Shown here: piece after piece, positions 44,521 through 56,340 of the stretch | How the letters are laid out: the number at the start of each line of letters is the position of its first letter | Position numbering within the stretch: the stretch's first letter is position 1 | Notes under the pieces: generated by a model | Databases searched by the model: none | Told to the model about the DNA's origin: nothing | What the model saw: only the letters and a program-made list of their open reading frames with translations | Assembly: GCF_007655135.1 (NCBI RefSeq) | Contig: NC_045127.1 | Location: forward strand, 42,481,538-42,545,537 | DNA from: Punica granatum | Taxonomy: Eukaryota; Streptophyta; Magnoliopsida; Myrtales; Lythraceae | Length of the DNA: 64,000 nt | Direction: 5' to 3' | Translations under genes and position numbers: made by a program

Positions 44521-47500
44521 TTGCCCGTGGAAAAAATCTATTTTTATATGTTACACAGATAAACAGAGAGTCTTTGAAGACAGATTTTTCTCTACAGCTT
44601 CCATATCATCTCTGCAGTATTGCAAGAGAATAACGAACGGTTTCGAGATTCGTCCAGGCTGTCGTAAAATAAACTACTAAAACAACTGCTCTTTAATATG
44701 GTTTGAAAGGTGAATCTGTTCAGTAATGCCAACCACGTAATGACAGACTCCCTGGTATATGACAACTAAACCAAATCAACAAATGCCATATAAATCTCAA
44801 GTTTCTTTTGCCTTAAATCCTGATATATATTCCCAATATAAAACTGAGAAAAGAGCTCCAAAATACTGCAACACTTTCAGCATGCTTCATAGTTTGAAAT
44901 ACAATAACTCGGACTCTCAAAGCTCAAGGATCTCTAGTTATGGTCCAGCACGGTTCTCATTCATGGGAAAATAGCTGCCTCCTCGTGTAAAACTGAATTG
45001 ATGAACAAGCAAACGACTAATTATCAAAACAAAAGTGAATGATGCTTCCATCACCTACTCCAAGGCTGATAAAGGTCTTTGCAAGGTTTTCCTTCAACTC
45101 CCAGAACTATTACTGTGGGGCTTAATATATTATATACCTACACTCCTCTTCTAAACAAGATATTATTCAGACTTGTGGCAAAGATAGTAAGGATCAGCCA
45201 AAGGTTGTCAACAAAGCATATCTTCTTTCAAAGAACCAAATTTATAGGCCTAAACTCTCCCTTGGGAGCACAATTATCCACCCACCTACCTTAGCACCCT
45301 TGCAGATAATTCAGACCATGAGTTTAACTTTATTAGGAAGTACGAAATTAGTACAATGATAATAATTCAGCAAGTTGAAGGGATCAGAATTGACATGCTA
45401 CAACCTAGCAACATATAAAAATATTTAGAAGCGCAGCTCTTAAATTTGTTTTCATCTTGTACCTCAATCTTCCTAAGTTAACAAAGAGTCCACCAAACAT
45501 GAGTGGAAGTCCCAAATACATTACAAGGTTCGGTAATGAGCCCCCGTTAAGCACAATGCATCTTTTACATGACTTTCATCCATTCCTACAAAAAGAGGGG
45601 AAAAAAAAAGAAAAAAAACTCTTGCGGCATTAAGTCTCAGACCAGAATACCAGAAGATGAGTAGGTTAATTTGATTCTCAAACGACAGCCCATTTTTCCC
45701 TGTTTGCACACCCTAACTAAACAAGAGATGGAGGATCTCCATAGACAAAACATATAAGGGGATAGTAGGTCTCGCTATCACAGGAGTTTAGCACCTTCAA
45801 AAAACTTGGAAGGCAGCAATTTATTACAACAGAAAAACGTGGAGAAGTTATACAAGATATGATCACTGGACATATGGTTACAAAATAATTAAATTAACCT
45901 GCAGAAAATCAAATTTTATATGGTTCGAGAAGAGAACAAAATTGATTTAAAATGGAAGATTGGTTAAAAAGGTAAAAGGATATACCACAACATACATATT
46001 TTGAAATGTCCCTAGAAGCAGAAATATTTTAAAAAGGGTTAATTACACTATATAGCCTAACATTGACAATTATTTTTAGATTTATTTCAATAACGTTAAT
46101 AATTTGGTTTCAAATTTATCCCGCCGTAAAATTTCCGTCCATTTTTTACGGAATGCTGATGTGGCCCCGTTACGTGGAGAGTGTGTGGGTTTCAAATCTA
46201 TCCCAACCTTTTAATATTTTTCCATTTTTATCCCAACCTTTTCATAATTTCTCAAATTTATTCCAACCTGTTGGGATAATATTGAGAAAATAGTAAAATA
46301 TTGGAATAAAATTGAGAAAAAACAAAAAGGTTGGGATAAACATCAGCATTTCCGTTAAAAATAGACGGAAGTATTACGGCAGGATAGATTTGAAACCAAC
46401 CTATTAACGTTAGGATACCTCAGGAAAAAAATCAAGGTTGTGATAGATCTAAGAATAAGTGTCAACGTTAAGGTATATGGTGCAATTTTCCCAAAAAATG
46501 GAGTATGGAATGCGTAAAATTAGTCGGACTATAATGTAACTAAAAATTTAAAAGCATAGCGGGCAGATGAAAGAAACAAGGTCCTCATACTACTCAATAT
46601 TAAACTAAAGTATTGTAAGCGTTTTGTATCGAAAAACTAAATCATAATAAGCCCCCTTCCTATATAAGACTAAAGCATAACCAGCATTATTGTCTTAAGT
46701 TTTTAGTTTTCAATCTGTCTATTATTAAAAAAAATTAAATTACAAGCTATTATAGTTTAATTGGGAGGGAAAAAAACTGCAAAATGCTATTGTTTTCTCC
46801 ATTGAGGTTGGACTTCATAGTGGATGAAGCATCTAAAATGACGTACTTGCATTTTGACTTGAAAAAATGCCATTGATGTTTAGTTTCTTTCTCCATGCAT
46901 GCCATCTCAAACCTGTGACCAATTGCAGCCTTGGCTTTACAATGCTGCTGCAACCACTGAGAGAGACAGATAAGGGAATAATTCATAACAAAGGCGAAGG
47001 TAGTAAGATCGGAAAAATCTTGCAGTCTGGTCCTAAAGCTGAGCACTTAATTATCCTGCGATAGCACTCCTGTTACAGTCCATGATGCTCTCCACTGGAG
47101 AAAAAAATAAGAGAAAAGAGGAGCTAAATATCTCATGAACAATTTGAAATTCAGTCATAAGAGAAGTTATATATATTAAAAAAAAAAAGCTGAAAAGAAC
47201 ATATCCACCACTTGTAGTAAGAGCATACTACATCCGCAATGTGAATGAATAACCAACAAGTTTACTAGGGAGGAGATGGGAAGAAGATTTATGATGATGG
47301 AAAATTAGTACAACAATAAGCAAATGGTTGATAGAGGCATTCTATCGAGCACCTAGAGGCAAAAATAATAAGGGCTTATAGAAAATGATCATGATCTACA
47401 ACTTAATGGGATCCTTAATTAATTGAAATTCATACAAGCTTGAGTTTGAAAAGGACCAGCCTTTGAATTCAATAAAAGCTCGAAAACTAAACCCATGCAT

Positions 47501-48070
47501 TCCACTTGAAAAAACTTGCAAAATACCATAATCAAGAAATGCAGATGCTACAGAATTCAGGCAATGCCTAAGAATGATAGTGACCAAATGTATTGAATCC
47601 AAGTCCAATTCCCAACAAGTTATTGACTACCAACTAAAACGAATTTACTCAAAGTCTCCTTCTGGATGAGAAAATCTATGAATTTGAGAAGGCATTTCAC
47701 TACCAACTAAATCGTAATGCAGTCGCAGGCTTAACCCCGTTGAAGTGGAAACTTGAAGAAATAGGCATGACCCTTAAATCTCAGACCATCAAAATCATTA
47801 TTTATCTTCTAAAGATAGATGATTAATTTCACCAAAATCAATCACAACAAAATCCATGGACAACACACAAGTTCTATGTTGCCTATGCAAGGATTAATGT
47901 GTCAAAGCCGCAAAGGTTTTAATGGAAAATAAGCCATCAAAGTGGTATATTGCGATGTTGGTTTAAGGCCTCGAAAGAGTTGCCATCAAGAAGTGCTGCC
48001 ACTGTTTCTAGGATGGGAATAGACAAGCCTCATGCTGCTAGTCCCTGTAACTATTGCACGTTATGGTGGT
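44521..48070 (-). other. Low-repeat block, possible leftward gene (unrecognised)
   Basis: Apart from one fold-back (46036-46492), this block lacks the repeats seen elsewhere. It is T-rich on the minus strand, as plant introns are. One small minus-strand segment, 46913-46956, is bracketed by CTCTCTCAG and GTTTGAG and would encode WLQQHCKAKAAIGH, a plausible mini-exon. I cannot connect it to others or recognise a family. It may be introns or untranslated regions of an unrecognised gene, or simply single-copy intergenic DNA. Confidence 0.2.
46036..46492. mobile_element. Fold-back element
   Basis: The arms are inverted: GGGTTAATTACACTATATA on the left, and TATATGGTGCAATTTTCCC on the right. Pairing continues inward past 'AACGTTGACA' and 'TTTCAAATCTATCC' phrases. 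The style resembles the element at 4430-4777 (both carry 'AAATCTATCCC' wording), but the flanks are A-rich and give no clear target duplication. Confidence 0.65.
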
Positions 48071-48291
48071 GTTTGGTTTCATAGTAGGATTTTAGAATTG
48101 TGATTTTGATTTTGATTTTGAGTGGTATAAATGGGGTCCACCCTTTGACTTTGTAAGAGTTATGTTATTTTGTTGTGGGAAAAAGTAATATAAATGGGAC
48201 CTACTCTTTGACTTTGTATGAGTTATTTTGTTTTGTAGTGGGTAGAATTAAGTTAGAATTGTGATTCTAAAATACAACTCTGAAACCAAAC
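48071..48291. mobile_element. MITE, copy 2 (GTTTGGTTTCA ends)
   Basis: Second copy of the element at 2281-2499. It has the same ends, the same internal duplication and nearly the same length (221 against 219 bp). Confidence 0.7.
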
Positions 48292-48429
48292 AGAGCCTCT
48301 TTTTGAATAAACGGACATCTAGATATAGGACAAAATCAGGCGCTACATCATGAGTTATGCTCTTTTTTCTTTTTCCTAATGGAAGTCCTTTTTTTTTTGG
48401 GGCTAAAAGTGAACTAAAACGAAAATTCA

Positions 48430-48980
48430 TCTAAAGATAAAACGTCTTGCCTGAGCAGACCCTTCCATATATGAGATTTAGGCACAAGGCGTTATCTAGT
48501 CTACGAATTGCGCATGTATGCAAAGACCAACTGTCGTGGAAATTCTGAGAGCACATTCTAGGCATAAGAGTGGAACAGAAACGAATGTGAAAGAAGGAGA
48601 ACGGAGCAATGGAGAAATGGCGATCCATTGCCGTGAAATGTTTTAAGCGAGCGAGTGGAAGGAGCAAAATGCTGGGGTTGGAGGCGGACACGGAAGAAAG
48701 TACGACCATTCGCAGACATGACCTAGACATGAAGGAAGGAATTGCCAGGGGTGAGCGCACGAACTCCACCAGGTAGAGGCTGGTCGGAGGCGCACAGGGC
48801 GCTCGGACGATGCAATTGGTGGTGGAGGGGTGAAGTGGTGGAGCACGCGGGAATGAGTGGGGTACCCCGTGAAGGAAGGAGGGGCTTGCATGAACGGTTG
48901 GGCTCTCTCTCTCTTTTTTTTTTTTTTTTTAAAGGTGAATAGACAGATGTTTCTTTTTTTTCAAAAACTGATGGCAAGGA
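48430..48980 (-). other. GC-richer minus-strand patch, possible 5' exon
   Basis: On the minus strand the patch has overlapping frames of 80-110 codons. One (48769-48431) reads MSRSCLRMVVLSSVSASNPS and on through a Ser/Arg/Phe-rich stretch without acidic residues, which would suit an organelle transit peptide. No downstream exon or known domain could be joined to it, and a T18 run lies just upstream. It could be a gene start, a pseudogene or chance. Confidence 0.2.
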
Positions 48981-49142
48981 TATTTATGAAATTTCATATA
49001 AAGTGGAATGGTATTTTTGAAAATTAAATATGGAGAAATAGTGAAATTATCTTTATACTTTTATATATTGTAATATATGTTCATGTACGTTGAGGGGTAA
49101 ATTAAAATTAAAAAAAATAAAAAATACTTTAGTGAGTTTCAC

Positions 49143-49174
<32 letters not shown>

Positions 49175-49494
49175 TATATGATATAAATATAAATGTTCTA
49201 GATAATATTATATAATATAATATAATAAAGACCATATCTCAAGGAGGCAGTGGAAGTCAGCAATTGGGAGGGAAGCTCTTCCTGGGTTATTTTCTTCACT
49301 TTTTTCTTTTTCCAAATTTCTTCCTTCTTTCATAAATTTTCTGTTTTTTTTGGTCACTTTTTGTATACTTTTATCTTTGCCCAAAAAAGATTGAGGAGGA
49401 TTGTATCGCAAAATCAAAGATTGGATTAGTTCTGCGATTAACACAAATAAAAAAAACAATGTTGTATACAAACTATGATGTTTGAATTTCTGCG
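48981..49494. other. Intergenic, AT-rich
   Basis: An AT run lies at 49148-49176 and an ATAATATTATAT region at about 49180-49230. No gene is recognised. Confidence 0.5.
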
Positions 49495-50546
49495 TGAACT
49501 GAAACTGCGAGATCTTGGGATTACTCGTGTCTAGGCAAGCATTGGACCGATTCGATTAGTTCGACTCTCGGACCGTTCGCTCACCGACTGGAATTTTTAC
49601 AGAATGAATGTACAAAAAAAAATCCTTATAATGCTGTCAAACACAATAAATACAAATTACAAATGCTTGAATCCCAGTCAGTTTGCTTTCGGTTACTATT
49701 CCGCTCCAACTCGCCGTGAGTTCAAGGAAATACCGAAAAACTGAAATTCAAGCACTCTCAATGAATAGGGCGTCGAACCCTGTGATCAATGGTTAGGGCA
49801 TTGAACCCTATGTGCAATGCGTCCTATGGGTCGGGCTCGACTCGCATGGACAAACAAGAGCAGAAAAATAACAAACAACATGCAGATTGCAGACAATGTG
49901 TTTGTTATTGCCAAATGTATGTGAAATTATTAACCCAGAAGGTGTTTTTGCAAGCAAATGCCATATGTTAAACAAGCAATCGTGCAAAAACGTTTTGCAT
50001 TCGGCTTTGCTTTGATAACTTGACAAATAGAGTCAAATCTCGTGTGTGTGGATTGCTTTTACAGTTGTTCTGTATTGTGACACTGAATTACCACTGAATT
50101 AGCCAAACTCATATTTTGACTCTAGATTTGGAACCTAGAGTTCCCCTAACCATTTTCTAATATTTGGTTAGGCCGAGTGAAAGATTAATTAGCGTTTTGC
50201 ATGTCTTGTGATAGAGATAACTGTTCTAGTTATCCGAGTCTATGATAGGATGACAGAAATTCATTAGTGGATAAGAAAAGACTTTACAGATGATCCTGCA
50301 CCTGAATAGGTAGCCCGTCTTTATCCTGATACCGTAGTATTTCTGTCAAGCTAACCCTAGGGGTGTCACTAAATTGTGAAAAGATAATTTTGCCCTTTAT
50401 TTGAAAATTGTTTTCAGAAAAGGGAAACATCGCAGTGCGGGCCACCTCGACCTGTAGCCAGTGTCGACCAATTCCCTGGATCGTCCAGGGTTGTGCGAGA
50501 ATCCCGAAAAAAGCCAAAGAACCGGTCGGTCTAACCGAAAATGATC
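49495..50546 (+). mobile_element. Older LTR-family relative E, left part
   Basis: Diverged but collinear with LTR A from about 14850 to 15860. Landmarks include TACAAATTACAA, ACCCTAGGGGTGTC, TGATACCGTAGTATTTCTGT and GCCAAAG-type phrases in the same order. It is interrupted at 50546 by solo LTR C and resumes at 54658. Confidence 0.7.
50542..50546. repeat. Target-site duplication, left copy
   Basis: TGATC, identical to 54658-54662 on the other side of LTR C. Confidence 0.9.
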
Positions 50547-53500
50547 TGTCAGCACCAAATTTTGGTCCACTGGCTTCAGAGGGTTAGAATCGTCGTTTTT
50601 GCCACCCGTGAGGGAAGTATTTCCGATTAATTACCCGAGTATTCACAACTTTTCGGAGATAGCACATTTTCCTAATCTAGCACCAATTTTATGATTTTTC
50701 AAAATAATACCATTTGGGACGTTTTCGAATTTCGCGTACATCGACGTCAATTTTCAAAATCCGGGACAAATTCGAGATTAAAAATAATTTTATCGCATAA
50801 TATCGACCGACGAATTTTTCGGAGCGTGATGGCGGTCTCGAATTATTTTTCCGACGTCCGATCAAGAAGACGAGATTTTAAATTTGAACGCGCGTCGATT
50901 TAAAAAAAAAATTCAAAAGCCGGTCAGAAGTCAGACTGCTGACTTCTGACCGTGGCTTTCCCTTCTTCCTTCCCTTTTTCCCCTAGCTTCGTCCTTCTTC
51001 TTCTCTTCTTCTGACTTCTTTCTTTTTTTTCTTTCTTCTTTCATTTTCATTTCCGTTGATGGCTGCTCCCTGCAGCGCTGCTCCTCTGCCCGAGACCGAC
51101 TCGTCCTGTCACCTCCCTCTCAGCTACGTTCTTCCTCTGCACACGCTAACTTCGGCTCGCACGGCAACGACCGGAACCGACTCGGCCCCTCCTCGAAAAC
51201 CCGAGGCTCTCTCTCGCTCTCTCTCTCTCTCGATTCCGGAACATAAACCGACAGCTCACGGAAAAAATCTCAGAACGAACACACGAAAAAAATTCCCACA
51301 GCTCACGCTCTCCCTCAGCTCACCCGGATTTTCCCCCCACAGCTCACCCACAGCCGAAAACCTCCAGCTCCCTAGCCGAACCCGTAACTCCCCCCATAGC
51401 TCGACCTCCGAACGCCCGACCTCGTAGACCCACAGCTCCCCGATCCCCGACGCCCTCAGCTCACGGCACCTACACGACCCAACCCTTAGCTCGCGGTACC
51501 CCCAGCTCAAACTCCGAAAAATCGTTTGCCTTCCCCCGATTCGGACCCCGAATAGAATCACGGGGACCCGACTCCTCGTCCCGGTCCCCTGTCATGCGAA
51601 CAGATCCGAGCGTCCCCCGTCACACGAGCCTCCTCCAGCGGGTCGCCGAGCCTCCCGGAGTCGGAAGTCGCCCCGACTCGTCAACACATCGCTCGGACCA
51701 CCCCTCTCCTTCTCTCCATTTTTTCGATTTCTTTCCTAACCGGGTCTACCGTGATTTTCCGGGTTGAATAGACACGAACCACCCAGTAGCCCGCGTCCGA
51801 CGGTCCAGCCCGCGTCCGGCAGTGTAGCCCGTGTCCAGCGGTAGCCCAGCCCGGTCCAGCGGCAGCTCAGTCGGCCCAGCTAGCGTAGGCCCAGCCCGTC
51901 CACTCGGCCTAGTCCACCTGTTGCGGCCCCAGCCCAATTCGTCCGGCAGAGATTTTTATTTTTTTCTTCATTTTTTCCTTATTTACAGAATCATCTTCCA
52001 ACATTCCGAACTAGGTAAATCCTCGACTTAGTGACATGTTTATGGCTCCATTTCAAATGTTTATGTTTGCTGGGTGAATATGATATGGAATGAGCGTTAT
52101 TGGGTCGTGTGGGTGATCGGATTCGTCCCGAACTCGATTTTACGAACTTCTCATTTTGTCTCATTTCAGTAAAGAGGACGTATTTTATTTTTTTCAGGTC
52201 TGCCCCGAATTTCAAAATTATTTTCAGTCAAGCCCCGGCCATTTTAATATTTCCAGATCAGTCCCTGAAATTTTTCAGAATTTTTCAAGCACTCCAAGGA
52301 ACTTTTCAAGTTGTTTCAGTTTAGTCCCGGGGCCATTTTCGCCTTTTTCAGATCTGCCCCGAATTTCAAAATTATTTCCAGTCAATTCCTGATCATTTTA
52401 ATATTCCCAGGTCAGTCCTCGAAATTTCCAGAATTTTCAAATCAGTCCCCGAAACTTTATCCGAATTTTCAAATCAGTCCCTGTTCTTTTAAAATTATTC
52501 AAATCAGTCCCTGGACATTTTTAAGATATCCACCCCTTTCCTACTTGGATCACCGACCGACAACGTATGTGCCCTGTTTAAATATTTTATTCCTGTAATT
52601 ATATGTTTACGGCGTGACAGCGTGTGTGCTTTGCATGATTTTCCGCTTTCCATGAATCGGTGCCGTTTTATCGATTTCGTTGATATCATGTTTTGCGTAT
52701 GCTTGTATGCGTTTATCATGATCATGGCGGCACCGATTGTGTAAATTTGCATGTTTGTTGTGCTTGACGTGATAATGTGCTCATGATCCGTGTTTAAATG
52801 TTTTATCTTCTCGTTTTAATCGAACCTCTCATGAATCGGATTAATCATGCAAATTCGACCTAAAATTAATTTTTAAATCCTAAGGTGGTCGGGAATTAGG
52901 ATTCGCATCGAACAGTCCATCAATGATCGGCTCGACGGTCCGAAACCCGAATATTTAGAGCATTTGGCAAAACATTAATTAATTTAATCAATAATTTCAC
53001 TAACGGGGTAATTGGACGTTCATGCGATTAATTAATTCACTTGGCCCTAACAATTTTGTACGAATTGGTAATAAACCGGTAACACGCGTCGATAGGTTGC
53101 AAACATGCGTTGGTGCCCTTCTCAAAACTTGCAAATTTTATCAAAATCGAGACACGTGGCTCGATGTGACATGGATGTCTAGGAAGGACTTGCGCATCTT
53201 GACTCGAGGCCTCACCTGATTTCAGGAAACTCAGGTCGGGATGTGGAAGTTTTTCTTAGATCACTTCCGGATAGATTAACCGATCTTTTGGCTCTTTTAG
53301 GGTTCCTGACAACCCTGGAAGGTCCAAGGGATTGGTTAGCGCCGGTCACAGGCCAAGGTGGCCCGCACCGCGTAATCTCTCCTTCCAGAAAATAATTTTT
53401 ATCTCAAGGGCAAAATCGTCTATTTGCAACTTAGCGACACCCCCTAGGGTTAGAATAAGAGAAACATTACGGTATCAGGGTAGAGATGGGCTACCTACTT

Positions 53501-54657
53501 AGGCGCAGGTTCATCTGCGTAGCCTGCTCTATCCGATCGATGAATTTTTGTTATTCTAGCATAGTCTCGGATAGTTAGTTCGGGTGGATTGGCTCAAAAT
53601 ACAAATACCGGACTAATTATATACTTGGTTAAGACAAAAAGGGGCAATAGGGGGATAGGCATTAGGTTCTAGGACTTACAAGCGGAATCCATATTCGGTA
53701 CTAACTTGTAACAACCGCAGTGTCACAATATAGAACAATCCTAAAAGCAACCCACAAACACAAGACTTGACAACAGACGTCACGTACGTCAAGTCCTCAA
53801 AAAATAATGCCAAATGCAAAATACCTTCCCGAGGCGATCCTTGATCGATTCACACCTTGTACCCAATTTGTTTGCTTTAGGGTAGGATTTGTATGCCAAG
53901 ATACCCCGGTTAATAATTGGTTAATTAACGTAAATTCGGCAACAATAAAACCCCATTGTTTGTTTATTTATGTTCGCTTGTTAACATTCTTGCACTTGTT
54001 TGTTATGCGGATCGAGCCTGATCCTTTAGGGCACGATTCATAGGGGTCCAACGCCCCAATCGTAGATCACGGGGTTCAATTCCACTAACACTGAGTGCGC
54101 ATCTTAATTTCAATTTCGGCCTTTTCAAACCACACGGTGAGCACGAGTGGAATAATAACCGAACGCGATTCGACTGGGATTCAGTTGTTGTAACTTGTAT
54201 TTTATTTATTTAAGAGGACAATGTCAGGATTTATATTGTACATTTATTCATGTAAGAATCCCGGTCGGAGAGTGGACGGTCGGAGTGTTCCTTCGAATTT
54301 ACGGTGTCAAAACGCATAAGATGAGCGGAACTTAATTAAGTGGTAATTAAATCAAAATGGCAAGCCTAGACAAGCTAGAGTACTGATAGGGCATGCGAGA
54401 TATAGGCTCGCATGTAACAGAACCCCCGAATTCAGAACCTCGGGTTTCGCAGACCATATGCCTTAGCAATTAGGTGTACCCTGTACCCCTAGACCCGGGT
54501 AACTTGCCAGCCCTCGACCTTCGGGTCGTAAAATGACAAGTGGCGACCCCTTCTCACGTGCGTCCATCGCGCATCCCCGGGAAGGTGGACACTCCCAAGC
54601 CGCGTTGCATAGGTGCGCGCACGCGTGCCCCGACGAGATGAAATTCGGGTGCGCACA
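50547..54657 (-). mobile_element. Solo LTR, copy C (4.11 kb)
   Basis: On the minus strand it begins TGTGCGCACCCG at 54657 and ends GGTGCTGACA at 50547. It is flanked by a perfect 5-bp duplication, TGATC, and the host sequence (element E) reads continuously across the insertion. One LTR with a target duplication and no internal region is the product of LTR-LTR recombination of a full element. It contains the same sub-repeats and polypyrimidine tract as copies A and B (here on the plus strand, about 50963-51055). It shares with copy D an extra CCGTCCACTCTCCGAC segment that A and B lack, so C and D form one subfamily. Confidence 0.92.
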
Positions 54658-54662
54658 TGATC
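54658..54662. repeat. Target-site duplication, right copy
   Basis: TGATC, identical to 50542-50546. Confidence 0.9.
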
Positions 54663-55960
54663 TAGAAAGATTTTCTGTATCCTGACCTGAGTAACCTAAA
54701 ATCAGGTAAAAACTCAAGTTGAGACACACAAGTCCTTTCTAGACGTCCATGCTACATCGGACCGCGCGTTTTCGAGATTTTGGAAATACGAGTTTTGAAA
54801 AGGGCATTCACGTCATTTGACAACTCATCGACGCGAATTATTAGTTAATTGCCAATTCATGCAAGATTTGTTAGTGTGAAGTGGGTTTAATCATGTGAGC
54901 ATCCCGATTAACCCGTTTGTGGATTTACAACTTAAAATTAAATGTCGAATGCAGTAAATGTGCCAGTTACAAACAATCAAACAGATTATGTCCACTAAAT
55001 GAAGTCTGAATACCCGAAAAGCTTAATTTAATGAAAACAATCCATGACACGATGACCAACGATGACCAAGACGGGTCCAGGAAGGTCGATGATAATTTGG
55101 TCAAAATGACCAAAATACCCTCGGAACCCAAATTGCCCCGAAAGAGTCATCGATACATGAATTCATGCATATTTGCTTTAAAACAACGTTTTAAAGGCAT
55201 TTTAATGCGAGATTTGCGACGATATTAAAATTGCAATTTGCACAAAATTCGAGAAATTGATTTCATCGAGGTAAAGAGACCGTTCTTGACTCGAATAAGG
55301 TCAAAGAACTCTCGGCTCTTTCCTCTTAGGAATAGCCGTGGGTTTCCTTGACCCGTTTCGGGTTTCAAGCATTCTATTTAACCCGATTTCGACTATTTCT
55401 CGCATGCTCAAATGTTAAACACGGTAAATGACATGTATTTAACAAAGTCAGTATCGCCATGAGTTTGGAAAACGCATTTAAACATACAAACATGCACAAA
55501 CACGTTATTTACGGAATCAATAAAACAATACCGGCTCCATGGATGCGGGAAAATATAAAGATTCGGGAAACAATTTAAATCGGGGCAAGACAACCGGTTG
55601 TGACCCGAAAAACCAACAAAGGAATCACGGCTACCTTTCCTCAAAAGAAACCCGTGAGCTTCTTTGTTCGTTCGGGTTTAAATCGGTCTCCTTGACTTTG
55701 ATTTAAACATTTCTCGACATGCTCGCACGTTAAACGATGATAAACATGCATAACACCCCTTATAACTCCATAAACACAACGAAAATGTAAAAGTCCTAAC
55801 ACCTCTATGTCGGGAATGGTTATACCTAGTCCCGGGATATGGGATGGGACTGTAAAAAGTTGGGTTGGACTGTTGGTGGATCGAGTTTGGGCTGTTTTGG
55901 CTTGAATAGACCCGAATAGCACAGATAGACCCCGCTGGAAATTTCTAACCCAACTGCGCA

Positions 55961-56340
55961 AGTTTCGGGTCGGACGTCACCATGGTGGCTCCTGATGGAA
56001 TTTTGAGGCAAGGTCGGTGGCTCTCGACTCCTAACTGACCTCCGGAGGTGACCATGGTGGTTGTTCGAAGAAAAGAGACTCGGGTTGACCCGTATAGACC
56101 TGCAAAGATCAAACAAAATAGAGCGCGCCAGAAACAGACCCGATTGGGCAAGTTTCGGGTCGGACATCACCATAGTGGCTCCCGATGGAATTTTGATGCA
56201 AGGTCGGTGGCTCCCGACTCCTAACTGACCCCCGGAGGTGGTTGCCATGGTCGTTTTGCGAAAAGAGGCTCGGATCGACCCGATATGCAAAGAAAACCGC
56301 AAATGAACTAGAAAATTTGACCCGATTGGACAGTTGGGCT
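55961..56340. repeat. 190-bp tandem duplication
   Basis: AGTTTCGGGTCGGAC begins at 55961 and again at 56151. The units match closely (ATCACCAT(G/A)GTGGCTC, GGTCGGTGGCTC, CTAACTGACC). They create repeated open frames on the minus strand that have no known domain. Confidence 0.85.

Noticed and set aside
55826..56302. 158-codon minus-strand frame in element E
   Set aside because: It is created by the 190-bp tandem duplication, so the peptide repeats itself; no domain is recognisable.
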